A DNA stretch of 61,703 nt, taken from NCBI GenBank assembly GCA_910584575.1, contig CAJUBG010000018.1, positions 1 through 61,703 on the forward strand, read 5' to 3'. Under the pieces are notes generated by a model. It ran no database searches. It worked only from the letters and a program-made list of their open reading frames with translations, and was not told the origin of the DNA. Numbering within the stretch: position 1 is the stretch's first letter; each line of letters begins with the position of its first letter. Source of the stretch: an uncultured Dorea sp. (GTDB lineage Bacteria; Bacillota; Clostridia; Lachnospirales; Lachnospiraceae). A program made the position numbers and the translations under genes. Of the stretch, positions 18,710-27,869 are shown piece after piece.

Positions 18710-19696
18710 ATGCCATTGAAAGCAGATACGATTACAAAGGATTATGTAAAAGATGCAGGCGTATTTGCCGACATTTTCAATTATTATATTTACAATGGCC
18801 GGCAGGTGATCCTGCCAGAGCAGCTTATTGAGCGTGATTCCACTAAAATTGCGCTGCCATATGGTGCAGATGGCGTGGTGGTCCCGATCCAGAAATTTCG
18901 AGATGTGCAGAAATTATACGCCGCAATGACGGATGGTAAGATGGAGTATGTTCTTTATGGTGCGGAGAATCAGGCAGAGATCCATTACGCAATGGCTGTG
19001 AAGAACAATCTATACGATGCATTGGAGTATGCCGGGCAAGTGGAAGAAGCGGCAAAGTCACATCGGAAGGAAATGAAACGGAAAAAGAAGCAGGGGGAGA
19101 CATTTACTGATGGGAACAGGAAAACTCCAAGTACAGGTGAATTCTTAAGTGGTTTTTGGGAGGCGGACAGACTGATACCCTCAATCACAGTGACCATATT
19201 CTTTGGCTCGGAAAAATGGGATGGCCCGTTGAGCCTGTTTGATATGATGGATATTTCAGATCCGGATGTGCTTGCCTGTATGGATAACTATCATGTACAT
19301 TTGGTCGCACCAGCTCAGATGGCGGATGAGGAGATTATGAAGTTTCAGTCCAGTCTGCGGGAAGTCATGCTTTTTATCAAGTATTCAAAGGACAGGGAGA
19401 ATTTGAGCCGGATATTAAAAGCCAATGAAAAACGCTTTCGGGAAGTAGAGCGCAGGGCGGCAGATGTAATAGAAGCGATTACAAATTCGGGTATTAAATA
19501 TGATGAAAGCAAGGAGGCGGTTGATGTGTGCCAGGCAATCCAGGAAATGAGGAAAGAATCTGAAAGAAATGGTAGGCTTATGCAGGCTCAGGAAAGTGCC
19601 AAAAAGTTATATGAGATGGGGATAGATACGGAGAAAATAGCGCAGGCGGTTGGATATGCAGGCGATACAGTAAAGGGATGGCTTGGGCTTAAATAA
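18710..19696 (+). CDS. Rpn family PD-(D/E)XK nuclease / putative transposase
   Basis: This 328-residue protein resembles the Rpn (recombination-promoting nuclease, formerly transposase_31 or PDDEXK_2) proteins abundant in Lachnospiraceae. The N-terminal half has YVLYGAENQAEIHYAMAVKN, in which Glu-Asn-Gln stands at the expected E-x-K/Q catalytic strand. The C-terminal region has AADVIEAITNSGIKYDES and the closing helix YEMGIDTEKIAQAVG. Rpn proteins are DNA endonucleases, some tied to phage defence. Here it is a single gene with its own promoter and terminator. Confidence 0.8.
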   Translation: MPLKADTITKDYVKDAGVFADIFNYYIYNGRQVILPEQLIERDSTKIALPYGADGVVVPIQKFRDVQKLYAAMTDGKMEYVLYGAENQAEIHYAMAVKNNLYDALEYAGQVEEAAKSHRKEMKRKKKQGETFTDGNRKTPSTGEFLSGFWEADRLIPSITVTIFFGSEKWDGPLSLFDMMDISDPDVLACMDNYHVHLVAPAQMADEEIMKFQSSLREVMLFIKYSKDRENLSRILKANEKRFREVERRAADVIEAITNSGIKYDESKEAVDVCQAIQEMRKESERNGRLMQAQESAKKLYEMGIDTEKIAQAVGYAGDTVKGWLGLK

Positions 19697-19714
19697 GGCA
19701 TCAAATTAGGAAAG

Positions 19715-19754
19715 CACATTATTTCTGCAACAGGAAGTAGTGTGTTTTCTTTTT
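19715..19754 (+). terminator. Rho-independent terminator after the Rpn gene
   Basis: CACATTATTTC-TG pairs with CAGGAAGTAGTGTG (a stem with two G-U pairs and one bulge) and is followed by TTTTCTTTTT. It separates the Rpn gene from the large locus that begins at 19954. Confidence 0.7.
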
Positions 19755-19953
19755 ATGCCAAAATTAATTTCTGAAAATTTGGAATCCATATTCAAATGTG
19801 CCAATTTACAACGATAATATTTTGATAATAAGGGTTTTGTCTGAAATTTTCCCTAAAATATATGATACAATAAAAAATATATGTGAGGACGAAAGAGACG
19901 GCAATCTCTATAAGACAAATAGACATCCGCAAAAGCACGAAAGGAGAAAAATA

Positions 19954-21345
19954 ATGGACGTATTCCAGAATAATGAAAGTTTAAAGCTCAGGTTCCCAAG
20001 GACATATGAGGCGCTGCAAAATACCGGAAAAAGGAAGATGAGAAGAACCATGGCCGCAGAGGAGGCAGTCCGGACAACTTTTCTGGGGCTTAGGGAGGAG
20101 GAAAAGGAATTTCTGTTGTTTGAAGGAGTGACCCAGGAAAGGCACACCTCCGGTTATCTCCACATAGAGGCCAAGGCTGTGAGAAAAAGCACAGGAGAAG
20201 TCTTAGACCAGAACCGCCAGGTGGTATTTTTTACCACAGGAGGAGAGAAGAACGGCTTGCTCATGGGGCTTAAGATTAACCAGGAGGCCCAGGGAGACTG
20301 TAAGGTGTGCCTTGAGTGGGGGATTGTGGAGGATAACGGCGTGACCACCCAGACCAAGGAGTACGATCTTGCAGAGTATGACGTCATCCGAAACGAATAT
20401 CATATTGCCCATCCCTGCAGGAAGGAGGGACACCCCAAGGAGGACCCTTATATCAATTATTATTTCTTTCGCAGTCCTGAGCATGGGGAATATGTGGATT
20501 ATAAGTATCCAAGCGGCCACAACCTCATGTGCAAATCAGAAGGTACGGCGTCGGCAGCAGGGCATGGGGTGCGCCAGATTTTGAGCGCAAGCCTGATTCT
20601 GGAAAATGAAAATGATTTGGTGGAGTATCCGGATTTTATCAGCAGGGTGGATTTCCACGAACAGGGGATTAAGTGGGGAGGCGTCGAGGACTGGAAGCGG
20701 CAAATCTCTGAGCTTTTAAAATCAAATACAGGCTTTGTGTCCTACACCCTGTCTGTCATCTGTCTGTTGGAGGATATGGGGGAAAAATGGCATACGTTTC
20801 TGATTACCAATAAGGAGGACGACTCGAATCTTCCTATGCTTCGCTTCTGTTGGGGATGCCTTGGGGCGGGGACCATGGTTTCAACGGCAGAAGGCGACAG
20901 GGCGATTGAGGAAATACGTACAGGCAATATGGTAGAGGCGGACGGCAGGTTACTGCGTGTCTTAAATACATGGAAGGGAACGGAAGAAAATCCTGTGATT
21001 ATCATCCGGCTTGAGGACGGACGGCAGGTTACTGCCACCTCCAACCATCCATTCCTTACAAAAGAGGGAATGATGGCTGCCAACGAGATTCAGAAAGGAA
21101 CTCTTGTCAAGACAAGGGAGGGAGGCTTCGTTCCTGTTGCGGAGGCTTACGCGGACTTCCTGGGCGGGCTTTCGGTTTACAACCTTGAGGTGGAGGAGGA
21201 GGGTATCTTCTACGCAAATGGAATCGCCAGCGGAGACATGAAACACCAGAATTCTTATAAAGGTGAAAATGTAAGGGAAAAGATTGCAGAGGAATGGCGG
21301 CAGGACTTTGACAGCTTTATGGAGATTTATAAGGGGGAGGCATAA
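19954..21345 (+). CDS. Hint (intein-like) domain protein of unknown function, first gene of the giant-protein locus
   Basis: This is a 463-residue protein without a signal peptide. Residues 1-300 are a polar, beta-rich domain I do not recognise (VVFFTTGGEKNGLLMGLKIN; NYYFFRSPEHGEYVDYKYPS). Residues 302-433 are a Hint domain: Cys302 in CLGAGTMVSTAEGDRAIEEI, the T-x-x-H block TATSNHPF (His365), and YNLEVEEEGIFYANGI before HQN433-Ser434. Only 30 residues follow. The usual His-Asn end is replaced by His-Gln-Asn, so cleavage or splicing is possible but not assured. I start at ATG 19954, which has AAGGAG 8 bp upstream, although the frame is open to 19798. Its stop overlaps the next start (TAATG). 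Confidence 0.75.
   Translation: MDVFQNNESLKLRFPRTYEALQNTGKRKMRRTMAAEEAVRTTFLGLREEEKEFLLFEGVTQERHTSGYLHIEAKAVRKSTGEVLDQNRQVVFFTTGGEKNGLLMGLKINQEAQGDCKVCLEWGIVEDNGVTTQTKEYDLAEYDVIRNEYHIAHPCRKEGHPKEDPYINYYFFRSPEHGEYVDYKYPSGHNLMCKSEGTASAAGHGVRQILSASLILENENDLVEYPDFISRVDFHEQGIKWGGVEDWKRQISELLKSNTGFVSYTLSVICLLEDMGEKWHTFLITNKEDDSNLPMLRFCWGCLGAGTMVSTAEGDRAIEEIRTGNMVEADGRLLRVLNTWKGTEENPVIIIRLEDGRQVTATSNHPFLTKEGMMAANEIQKGTLVKTREGGFVPVAEAYADFLGGLSVYNLEVEEEGIFYANGIASGDMKHQNSYKGENVREKIAEEWRQDFDSFMEIYKGEA
20857..21252 (+). other. Hint domain coding segment
   Basis: This segment encodes residues 302-433 of the preceding gene, about 132 residues, the normal size of a Hint or bacterial intein-like module without a homing endonuclease. 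Block A starts at Cys302. Block B contains the Thr-Ser-Asn-His motif. The final block ends HQN before Ser434, whereas classical inteins end His-Asn before Cys, Ser or Thr. Confidence 0.7.
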
Positions 21346-23639
21346 TGGGACGAAGTGTGCAGGATATCTCGCGGGTGCAGATTTCCTATGATGGGGCTTC
21401 CTATGTCTGTGAGGCGTTTACGGAGGAAGCATTTATGGGCGGCGAGATACTGGTTGTGCTGAGCAATACCAGGGATACGAAGGATGAGAAGGCGCGGCTT
21501 GCGGTGTCGAAGGAATGGCATGGGCAAGACGGCGTGGTCCGGTGCGAAGAAAAGGTTTTGGCAGGCGTAACGTATCTGTACCTGTATCTGGTGGATGCCC
21601 AGAAGATTGCCAGCAACGTGGTGAGGGTGTTTATCCATACTCCCTGTCTTAAGGGGTATCAACTGGGGGAGAAGGGCCTGGTTTATCTGGCGCTGGATAC
21701 CAAAACCAGCGATTACAGCCTGGCGCAGCGGTTGGCGGTGGGAAACGCGGGCGCCAAGATATCTCTGGATTTGCCTGCCTGCGGGGTGCGCCTGCCTGAG
21801 CTTGGAATCTGGGGAAATGCAGACTGCGCCTGTCTGTCACTGGCTTATTACAGCCGTATCGACGGTGTGGATATCTGCGGGCCAGAGCTTTTGGGCGCTT
21901 CCGTGCGGCTTCGGGGACCGGAGGTTATAAGACTTGAGGTTTCAGAAAATGTCCTTATGGGGCAGGGAGATTTTGAAAAAGATACGGCTATATGGGCGGA
22001 AATCCGGCAAGGGATGGCGGTGGCTGCGTCTGCAAGGCTTACGGCAGAGGAGCAGGACAATACGTTGGCCTTCCGGTGGGATTTGTCCAAAGAGGGACTT
22101 GACCCGTCGAAGGCTTATACCCTTCGTTTGTGTTATCTCACAGGAGAACAGGGAAAAAGCATGTCGGCGCCCGGTCCAGAGTATCCCCTTTTGCTTGGGC
22201 TGCCGAAGGTTCAGAGCGTGAGGGCTTCGGGGGAGGAAACGGTGGTCTGCCTTGGAAGGGAGGCGCAGTATGAGGTTACGGAGGTAACAGCACAAACGAA
22301 AGCGGCAGATATCGGGAAAACGGGCCAAGAAAGGCTGGTGTCGGGGAGTGAGATACGCCTTCCCGCCGAAATCACAGAGATAGATGTCCGCATGTGCCAG
22401 GGAATTTCTTACGGGCCTTCCCTTCATGTGAAAACAGACCTGCCGCGGTTTTTAAGCATAAAGCAGGGAAATGAGACCTTTTACAGCCTGTGCCAGAGCT
22501 TTTCGGCGCTTCCCACAGAGACGGTCACCGTACCTCTTGGGAGGCGGCTTGACGGCTACGACAAGGGGGAGGTTTTTCGCATAACGTCGGGGGAACAGGA
22601 AAGCGCGCTTGAGATAGAGCCGATTCTGGCAGAACGGCTTGTCTCTGGCAGCGACAGCGTTTACGACGAATTCGAGGAAATGCTGGCGTGCTGTGCAAAG
22701 GATTATGAGACGATGGAAATGCTTGCCAGGGCTGTCCTTGAGCATGCGCCTTTGCGGGCGGAGGATATTCTGGCGTTTCGGTACAGGTATCGGGTGAGCG
22801 AGGCGCGAGTAGACTTGCTTTCAGGGCTTGATTTATCCATTGAGTATGCCGTTTACCAGAATATACCGGAGAGTCAGCGGATGCTATTGGAGGACGGAGA
22901 GCCTGTGGGGGCAGCCGACAGTTCGGGCTGTCCGGAGGCGTATGATGGGGCGAGGGGAGATTACTTGTCTGTCGGGATACCTGGTATGTCTGAGAGAACA
23001 CAAGATATATCCCGCAGGAACGGATATGTGGGAACCGGAACCTGCGACTGCCAGGTGGTTTTAAGGAATGGGCGGGTGGTATTAGAGCCGTTTATACAGG
23101 GATTTACCCAGGCCGCCTCTTATGTAATTCCGGCGTCGGGGCCTCTCGACAGCCAGGCGCAGCTAGACGGCGGGGCAGGAGTGGCGGATTTTCTGGCCGA
23201 CGGGATGGCGGCGCCCTTTGTGCGGCTGCTCTATCCAATCGAGCGCACTGGGAGAAACAGTAAAGGGGAAATGCGGTATTTCCACAATATCTGTCTGGCG
23301 GCAGGCCAGAGCCTTCCTGCATTAGTCCAGGCGTCCCAGGCAATGCGCCGCCAGGAGCTTCCAGAACGGCTTGAGGAGGTTTCACTGGCTGATTTGCGGG
23401 GGCGCGCTACCATCCGTGTGAGGCTGATGGTAACGGTAAACAAGGTTTTACAGTGGGTTTCCATGGGAACCACCGTAGGGGATATGGCGGATGCACTGGG
23501 GATTTTACAGGCAAGGCTCGCACTTTGGCGCCAGACCTCCTTTGGGCCGTGTCCGGTGTTCGCAGACGAGCTTGGGAGTATGCGCCTGGTTTCCGGCGAT
23601 ATATTGGAGGTGAGTCAGGGTGAGGCTTGGATGGGATAG
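21345..23639 (+). CDS. Uncharacterised 764-residue beta-rich protein
   Basis: I do not recognise this protein. It lacks a signal peptide and membrane segments and reads as alternating short beta strands (YDGASYVCEAFTEEAFMGGE; SVRLRGPEVIRLEVSENVLM). The C-terminal ~70 residues include RVRLMVTVNKVLQWVSMGTT and VGDMADALGI, then a closing LVSGDILEV, and could be a small separate domain. It overlaps the Hint gene at TAATG and the next gene by 20 bp, so it is almost certainly made in fixed proportion with them. Composition is G+C-richer than the flanking glycan genes. It may be a structural subunit, which is inference. Confidence 0.7.
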   Translation: MGRSVQDISRVQISYDGASYVCEAFTEEAFMGGEILVVLSNTRDTKDEKARLAVSKEWHGQDGVVRCEEKVLAGVTYLYLYLVDAQKIASNVVRVFIHTPCLKGYQLGEKGLVYLALDTKTSDYSLAQRLAVGNAGAKISLDLPACGVRLPELGIWGNADCACLSLAYYSRIDGVDICGPELLGASVRLRGPEVIRLEVSENVLMGQGDFEKDTAIWAEIRQGMAVAASARLTAEEQDNTLAFRWDLSKEGLDPSKAYTLRLCYLTGEQGKSMSAPGPEYPLLLGLPKVQSVRASGEETVVCLGREAQYEVTEVTAQTKAADIGKTGQERLVSGSEIRLPAEITEIDVRMCQGISYGPSLHVKTDLPRFLSIKQGNETFYSLCQSFSALPTETVTVPLGRRLDGYDKGEVFRITSGEQESALEIEPILAERLVSGSDSVYDEFEEMLACCAKDYETMEMLARAVLEHAPLRAEDILAFRYRYRVSEARVDLLSGLDLSIEYAVYQNIPESQRMLLEDGEPVGAADSSGCPEAYDGARGDYLSVGIPGMSERTQDISRRNGYVGTGTCDCQVVLRNGRVVLEPFIQGFTQAASYVIPASGPLDSQAQLDGGAGVADFLADGMAAPFVRLLYPIERTGRNSKGEMRYFHNICLAAGQSLPALVQASQAMRRQELPERLEEVSLADLRGRATIRVRLMVTVNKVLQWVSMGTTVGDMADALGILQARLALWRQTSFGPCPVFADELGSMRLVSGDILEVSQGEAWMG

Positions 23640-26604
23640 AATCTTTACTTCATCTCCGGTTCAGGACAAAGAGAAGTTTGTGGAACGTCTTCAAGAGATT
23701 TTGTACGGGCGGACGCCGGATTATCTGTGGGTGGACAACGCTTCTTCCCAGTACAGAAGCTGGAGGATACAGAAGTTATATCTTACAGGAGAGAGGCTGG
23801 AGAGGGATACGGCGTTTACCTATGGCGGATGGACGCTGGTGGTGCATAAGGGCAGCAGGATACAGAAGCAGGAAAACGGCAGGATGCTTAAGGGAGGATT
23901 TTCTTTCCGGAGGGAGGAGAATTCCTTTTCGGGAACCAGTCTTTTGCTGGATGAAAGAGGGAGGTTTCTGTTTGAGATTACAATGCCAAGGGAGGCAGGG
24001 CTTTTGGCGGAAATCCGGTATTTTACCAGAGGATGGGATATTTTTCTTAGACGGTGGGCAGAGCTTGAGGTTAGAGGGGAGGTGTTCAGGCTTCCTTTTG
24101 GCGCTTCGCTTAAGGTATGTTTTTCTCCGCTTTGCCAGGAGGAAACTCTCTTTCAGATGAAGGAGGCTTTGGAGGTGAAAAGCCATCTTATGTCTGTCTA
24201 CGGAGATGCGCTTATGCTAAAGCTTCCGGAGGGTTTTCCCTTAGTCCTTCAGAGGGCTTCGGAATCGGACGGAGGGTGTTATCTGGCGCCTGGGGGAAGG
24301 GCTTATGGACACGGCGTGAAGAAGCTTAAGTTAGGCTTGTCAGGCACAGAGTATGCGGGGCTTTCTGAAGGGTCTGCACTTTGCTTTGTGCCTGGAGAGC
24401 CTGCGTGGTATGGCATGGGGCAGATGGATGGACGGGGGCAGGCGGCTTACCTTGCCCTGCCGGAAGGAGAATATTATTCCCAGAGCAGCGAAGCCCCCTT
24501 TTTCAGCGAGAAAGAAGGGGGAGGTTACAGGTATTGCGAGCTTCCGGCATTTACACTTTCAGAGGAAAGCTCTCTTTCGGTATTTCCGTTTTCAGGATGC
24601 CGGTCTTTCATAGGGGCAGCCAGATTCATTGAGCAGAATTGTCTTGCCAGCATCCGGCGTGAAGCCGTGCAGGAGGGCGGGGGAGATTTTCCCACAAACC
24701 ACGAGAGAACAGAGGAAGGTATGGATAGCAGGAAAGGGGCGAAGGAGGACGAAGGAGAGGGACGGTTACTCGTCAGCCGCAGCGGCATGGCAATCTGGCT
24801 GGAATCAGAGAGAGTTAAGTGGATATCTCTTGCAAGCGTCGGACGCCCGTTGCCGGATTTGGCGTTCACTTATCCACGAAGGCGGATGATGGCTGCGGTT
24901 TTGTCAGACGGCCTCTTTCTGGTGCTTACTGGCGCCAGGCAGATTGCAGGGCTTGCCGGCACCCCCTATTCTGTCACAGGGGAGAGCCTGAAAAGGGCGG
25001 AAAAAAGCGGCTATCCTTATGTGAAGCAGCTTGAGGAGTTGGAGGGGACGACCTACCTTACTTCTGAGGAATTGTGCCGCGCAGTAAGAGAACGGACGAA
25101 GGAGCAGGAGGTTTCGGAGATTTTGCTTGATGCCTGCGACCATTTTACGGTGGAGTTGGACGGCTGGACATTTCGGATGGGAGAGCGCAGTTGGGGAGAG
25201 AAGGATTGTATTTCCCTGTTAAAGATGAGCTCATCCGCCTCCATCCTTGAGCTGATGGAGAAGCCCTTATGCTTTAGCCTTCCACTGGACGCAAGCCAGA
25301 CTGCCCTGGCACGAAGGGCTGTCCTAAGGGCAAAGGAGAGAGCCGAGGAATTAAAAAACGCCGAGCTTCTTCGCATACTGACAGATTCCAAATGGCAGGG
25401 ATTTTTGTGTCTCCATGCACCGGTGGACGTAAGTAATCTTCCGCCTGAGCTTGCATTTCTGGCGGGCGGCTTGAAGGAGGGGCGTATGCGCAGCCTGTAT
25501 GCGGCCTGCTCTGTGTCAGGGACATGGCAGGCGTTGATCGATTATCAGGATACAGACCATCAGTATTATCAGGATGCGAGGGAATTTGGGTTCAAAGTCC
25601 TTGCATTGGGGGTAACGCTTGAAAACGGGAGGACAAAAAATTTCTCTGCCAGCACAGAGCTTCTTATAAACCGAATCTTTGGCGGCAGGGCGGAGGCGGG
25701 GGAGAACAGCCAGACAGGAAATAACGTGGTGTTCGACGGATATTACCAGAGGCAGGAGGGCGGCGGACATTACGTGTTTAGGCTGCGCCGCGGGCAGGAC
25801 TATTGGGTTTCCGGCTGCGCCTTATGCCGGCTTTTGGTCAAGGAGGGCGCTTTGCAGGCAAATGGACAGAAGGGAAGTTTTGTACTCTCCGGCGACATGG
25901 CGTTTGGCGGCATGGGTAAAATGGATCTCTACTCTTATGACAGGATAGGGTATCAGGGTTTGGCGGTTGATATGGATATGAGGGATGGAGAAAATTATTT
26001 TACGGTAAATATGGACAGCCTCCAATTCGATTTGTCGGAGGCGTCAGTGCGGGAAAATTCCTTTGCACAGTGTTTTCCGATAAAGCCTGTAAGAATCGCT
26101 TATGTCATAGGAAGAACGCCGGTGCAGGCAGGATATACGCCCCTTAAGGTATCAAGGGAGGCAAGCGGGATAGAGGAGGAGTGGTATGGAATCTTCTGGC
26201 GGCTTGCCCTTGGGAACATGGGAAGCCTGGCGGATGAGTCAGCCCTTGCCTTAGAGCTTCTGACAGCCTGGAAGCCCTGTCCCAACGAGGAGGTTAGGGG
26301 GGCGGACGGGAGTATTTCCGAGGGAGAGCTTAAGTATTTCACCGGAATACGGCTTTTGGCAAACGGAAATGCCGTGGGGTGGGAGATTCCCTTAGAAGGG
26401 GTGCTGACCCTGGGCTTTGAGGGCATTGAGCTTAAGTCGCGAAAAAGGGAGGAGACAGGCAGGCTGGATTATTATTTCCGGTTCCGCAATTTTGCCCTAA
26501 GGTTTCTGGGGCTTCGGTTTCCCCATACCAATAATGATATGTATTTGATTTCAGACGAGAATCAGACTTTGGGGTGGTACGGGTCTTTTGGGGAAGGAGA
26601 GTGA
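23620..26604 (+). CDS. Uncharacterised 994-residue protein of the giant-protein locus
   Basis: I do not recognise this protein. I take GTG 23620 as the start, with GGAGGTG 7 bp upstream inside the end of the previous gene. The N-terminus (DKEKFVERLQEILYGRTPDY) is helical. Most of the rest is beta-rich with aromatic-Gly turns (EMRDGENYFTVN-like, GSFVLSGDMAFGGMGKMDLY), as in large extracellular or phage-like structural proteins. No signal peptide or membrane helix is visible. The C-terminus (YFRFRNFALRFLGLRFPHTN) is basic. The next coding start lies 5 bp after its stop. Confidence 0.7.
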   Translation: MRLGWDRIFTSSPVQDKEKFVERLQEILYGRTPDYLWVDNASSQYRSWRIQKLYLTGERLERDTAFTYGGWTLVVHKGSRIQKQENGRMLKGGFSFRREENSFSGTSLLLDERGRFLFEITMPREAGLLAEIRYFTRGWDIFLRRWAELEVRGEVFRLPFGASLKVCFSPLCQEETLFQMKEALEVKSHLMSVYGDALMLKLPEGFPLVLQRASESDGGCYLAPGGRAYGHGVKKLKLGLSGTEYAGLSEGSALCFVPGEPAWYGMGQMDGRGQAAYLALPEGEYYSQSSEAPFFSEKEGGGYRYCELPAFTLSEESSLSVFPFSGCRSFIGAARFIEQNCLASIRREAVQEGGGDFPTNHERTEEGMDSRKGAKEDEGEGRLLVSRSGMAIWLESERVKWISLASVGRPLPDLAFTYPRRRMMAAVLSDGLFLVLTGARQIAGLAGTPYSVTGESLKRAEKSGYPYVKQLEELEGTTYLTSEELCRAVRERTKEQEVSEILLDACDHFTVELDGWTFRMGERSWGEKDCISLLKMSSSASILELMEKPLCFSLPLDASQTALARRAVLRAKERAEELKNAELLRILTDSKWQGFLCLHAPVDVSNLPPELAFLAGGLKEGRMRSLYAACSVSGTWQALIDYQDTDHQYYQDAREFGFKVLALGVTLENGRTKNFSASTELLINRIFGGRAEAGENSQTGNNVVFDGYYQRQEGGGHYVFRLRRGQDYWVSGCALCRLLVKEGALQANGQKGSFVLSGDMAFGGMGKMDLYSYDRIGYQGLAVDMDMRDGENYFTVNMDSLQFDLSEASVRENSFAQCFPIKPVRIAYVIGRTPVQAGYTPLKVSREASGIEEEWYGIFWRLALGNMGSLADESALALELLTAWKPCPNEEVRGADGSISEGELKYFTGIRLLANGNAVGWEIPLEGVLTLGFEGIELKSRKREETGRLDYYFRFRNFALRFLGLRFPHTNNDMYLISDENQTLGWYGSFGEGE

Positions 26605-26609
26605 AGAAA

Positions 26610-27854
26610 GTGGCTTATACAGTACGAATCAGCTTCCTCAATGTCAATCAGGGGATGGCGGGAGTGGTTGAAATCTATGACGGGCTGATCGGAACTATGC
26701 CTGTGCCGCCGATTCCCGCTGCCGGAGGCGCATTGGTGCCTGCGCTGCCTGTGGGCGCGTCCCTTGTGGGGATTATGCTGGTTGATTTTGGATGTCAGGG
26801 CTCTGCGGGAATGGCGAACGATTTCTCTGTGCAGTACGTTCAGCAGTTGATGGCCCTGCGGGGAATGAACGTAATCGACGCGGTATCCATAAGCCATCTC
26901 GACGACGACCATTATTCCCTGCTTCGCCATCTGGGGGCAGGAACCGTGATTCAGGATTTGTTTATAGGCGGGGAGGATGTAAACCGAAATAATATAGGGA
27001 TACTGCTAGGGCAGCTTGCGTCAGGAGGAATCACCTTCAACAATATTTTCCATCAATTTAACGGATATGCCGAGAATGGCCCTGACCCTTATCTGAACGA
27101 AGATAATGGATGGGTATTAGGGAATCAGGAGAATGTGTGCTTTAAGATATTGCTGGCAAATGCCCAGAATCTCTACAATCCGCCTCCTTCAAGGGCTGCG
27201 GATTTTATCAACACAGGCTCTATCATGCTTCTTTTATATTCCTTCCAGTTAAATGGAAATGTTCGGATGATAGAGAGCTCTTTTCTATTTACAGGGGATG
27301 CCACCACAAAAACACTGATGCTGTTTAACGGTCTGCCTTTTGCGAACAACTTCCTTGGCGAGCCGAAGGGGATGTCGGTTCCCCACCACGGCTCGGACAG
27401 CTCGGTTCGCTCTAGGGGAGGGAATTACACAGACCTTGTGAATCTGCTGACCCATTATCCGCCGGAGACTGCTGTGGTAAGCGCCGGATATCATCGGGGG
27501 TACAAGCATCCGGGGAAATACTCCATGTACTATTTTCGGGAGGCCGTTGGGAATCCGGGAGGCTTCCTTCCGGTTCCGGTGCCCGCTGTGCTGCCGGATT
27601 CGGTTCCCCCTCCGGCGGTGCCTACTCATGTGAATTCCATTTATCAGGGAACGGGAAGCCGTGCGAGAATACGGATAAATGGAGGGAACGGGTATATAAG
27701 AATCCAGAATTCTAATTTTTATCCTGTCGAGGAAATGGTGAATCTGTATAATACGTCTACTGCGTGGGGTGCTCCTTTTGCGAGGAGAAATGTGCATATT
27801 GATTTTAACAGTGTCAATCAGGGAATTTATACGATTACCTGGAATGAATTCTAA
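26610..27854 (+). CDS. ComEC-like metallo-beta-lactamase-fold hydrolase
   Basis: This 414-residue protein has an intact metallo-beta-lactamase metal site: HxDxDH in SISHLDDDHYSLL (His96, Asp98, Asp100, His101), FTGDAT (Asp230) and VPHHGSDSS (His259-His260), followed by SAGYHRGYKHPG. The order and the HHGS form match the soluble domain of ComEC/Rec2-type nucleases and related stand-alone hydrolases. It lacks the membrane channel part of ComEC. A Gly/Pro-rich insert (FLPVPVPAVLPDSVPPPAVP) precedes the C-terminal strands. GTG 26610 has AGGAG 10 bp upstream; GTG 26601 is the alternative. The substrate may be nucleic acid, phosphodiester or other. Confidence 0.8.
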   Translation: MAYTVRISFLNVNQGMAGVVEIYDGLIGTMPVPPIPAAGGALVPALPVGASLVGIMLVDFGCQGSAGMANDFSVQYVQQLMALRGMNVIDAVSISHLDDDHYSLLRHLGAGTVIQDLFIGGEDVNRNNIGILLGQLASGGITFNNIFHQFNGYAENGPDPYLNEDNGWVLGNQENVCFKILLANAQNLYNPPPSRAADFINTGSIMLLLYSFQLNGNVRMIESSFLFTGDATTKTLMLFNGLPFANNFLGEPKGMSVPHHGSDSSVRSRGGNYTDLVNLLTHYPPETAVVSAGYHRGYKHPGKYSMYYFREAVGNPGGFLPVPVPAVLPDSVPPPAVPTHVNSIYQGTGSRARIRINGGNGYIRIQNSNFYPVEEMVNLYNTSTAWGAPFARRNVHIDFNSVNQGIYTITWNEF

Positions 27855-27869
27855 GAGAGGATCAGGAGG

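Noticed and set aside
19798..19953. N-terminal extension of the Hint protein from GTG 19798
   Set aside because: The extension is AT-rich with no ribosome site, while ATG 19954 has AAGGAG at good spacing and begins the steady codon pattern of the gene.
19841..19953. Possible riboswitch in the leader of the giant-protein locus
   Set aside because: Only one small stem (AGAGA/TCTCT) is visible and no conserved aptamer pattern could be recognised.
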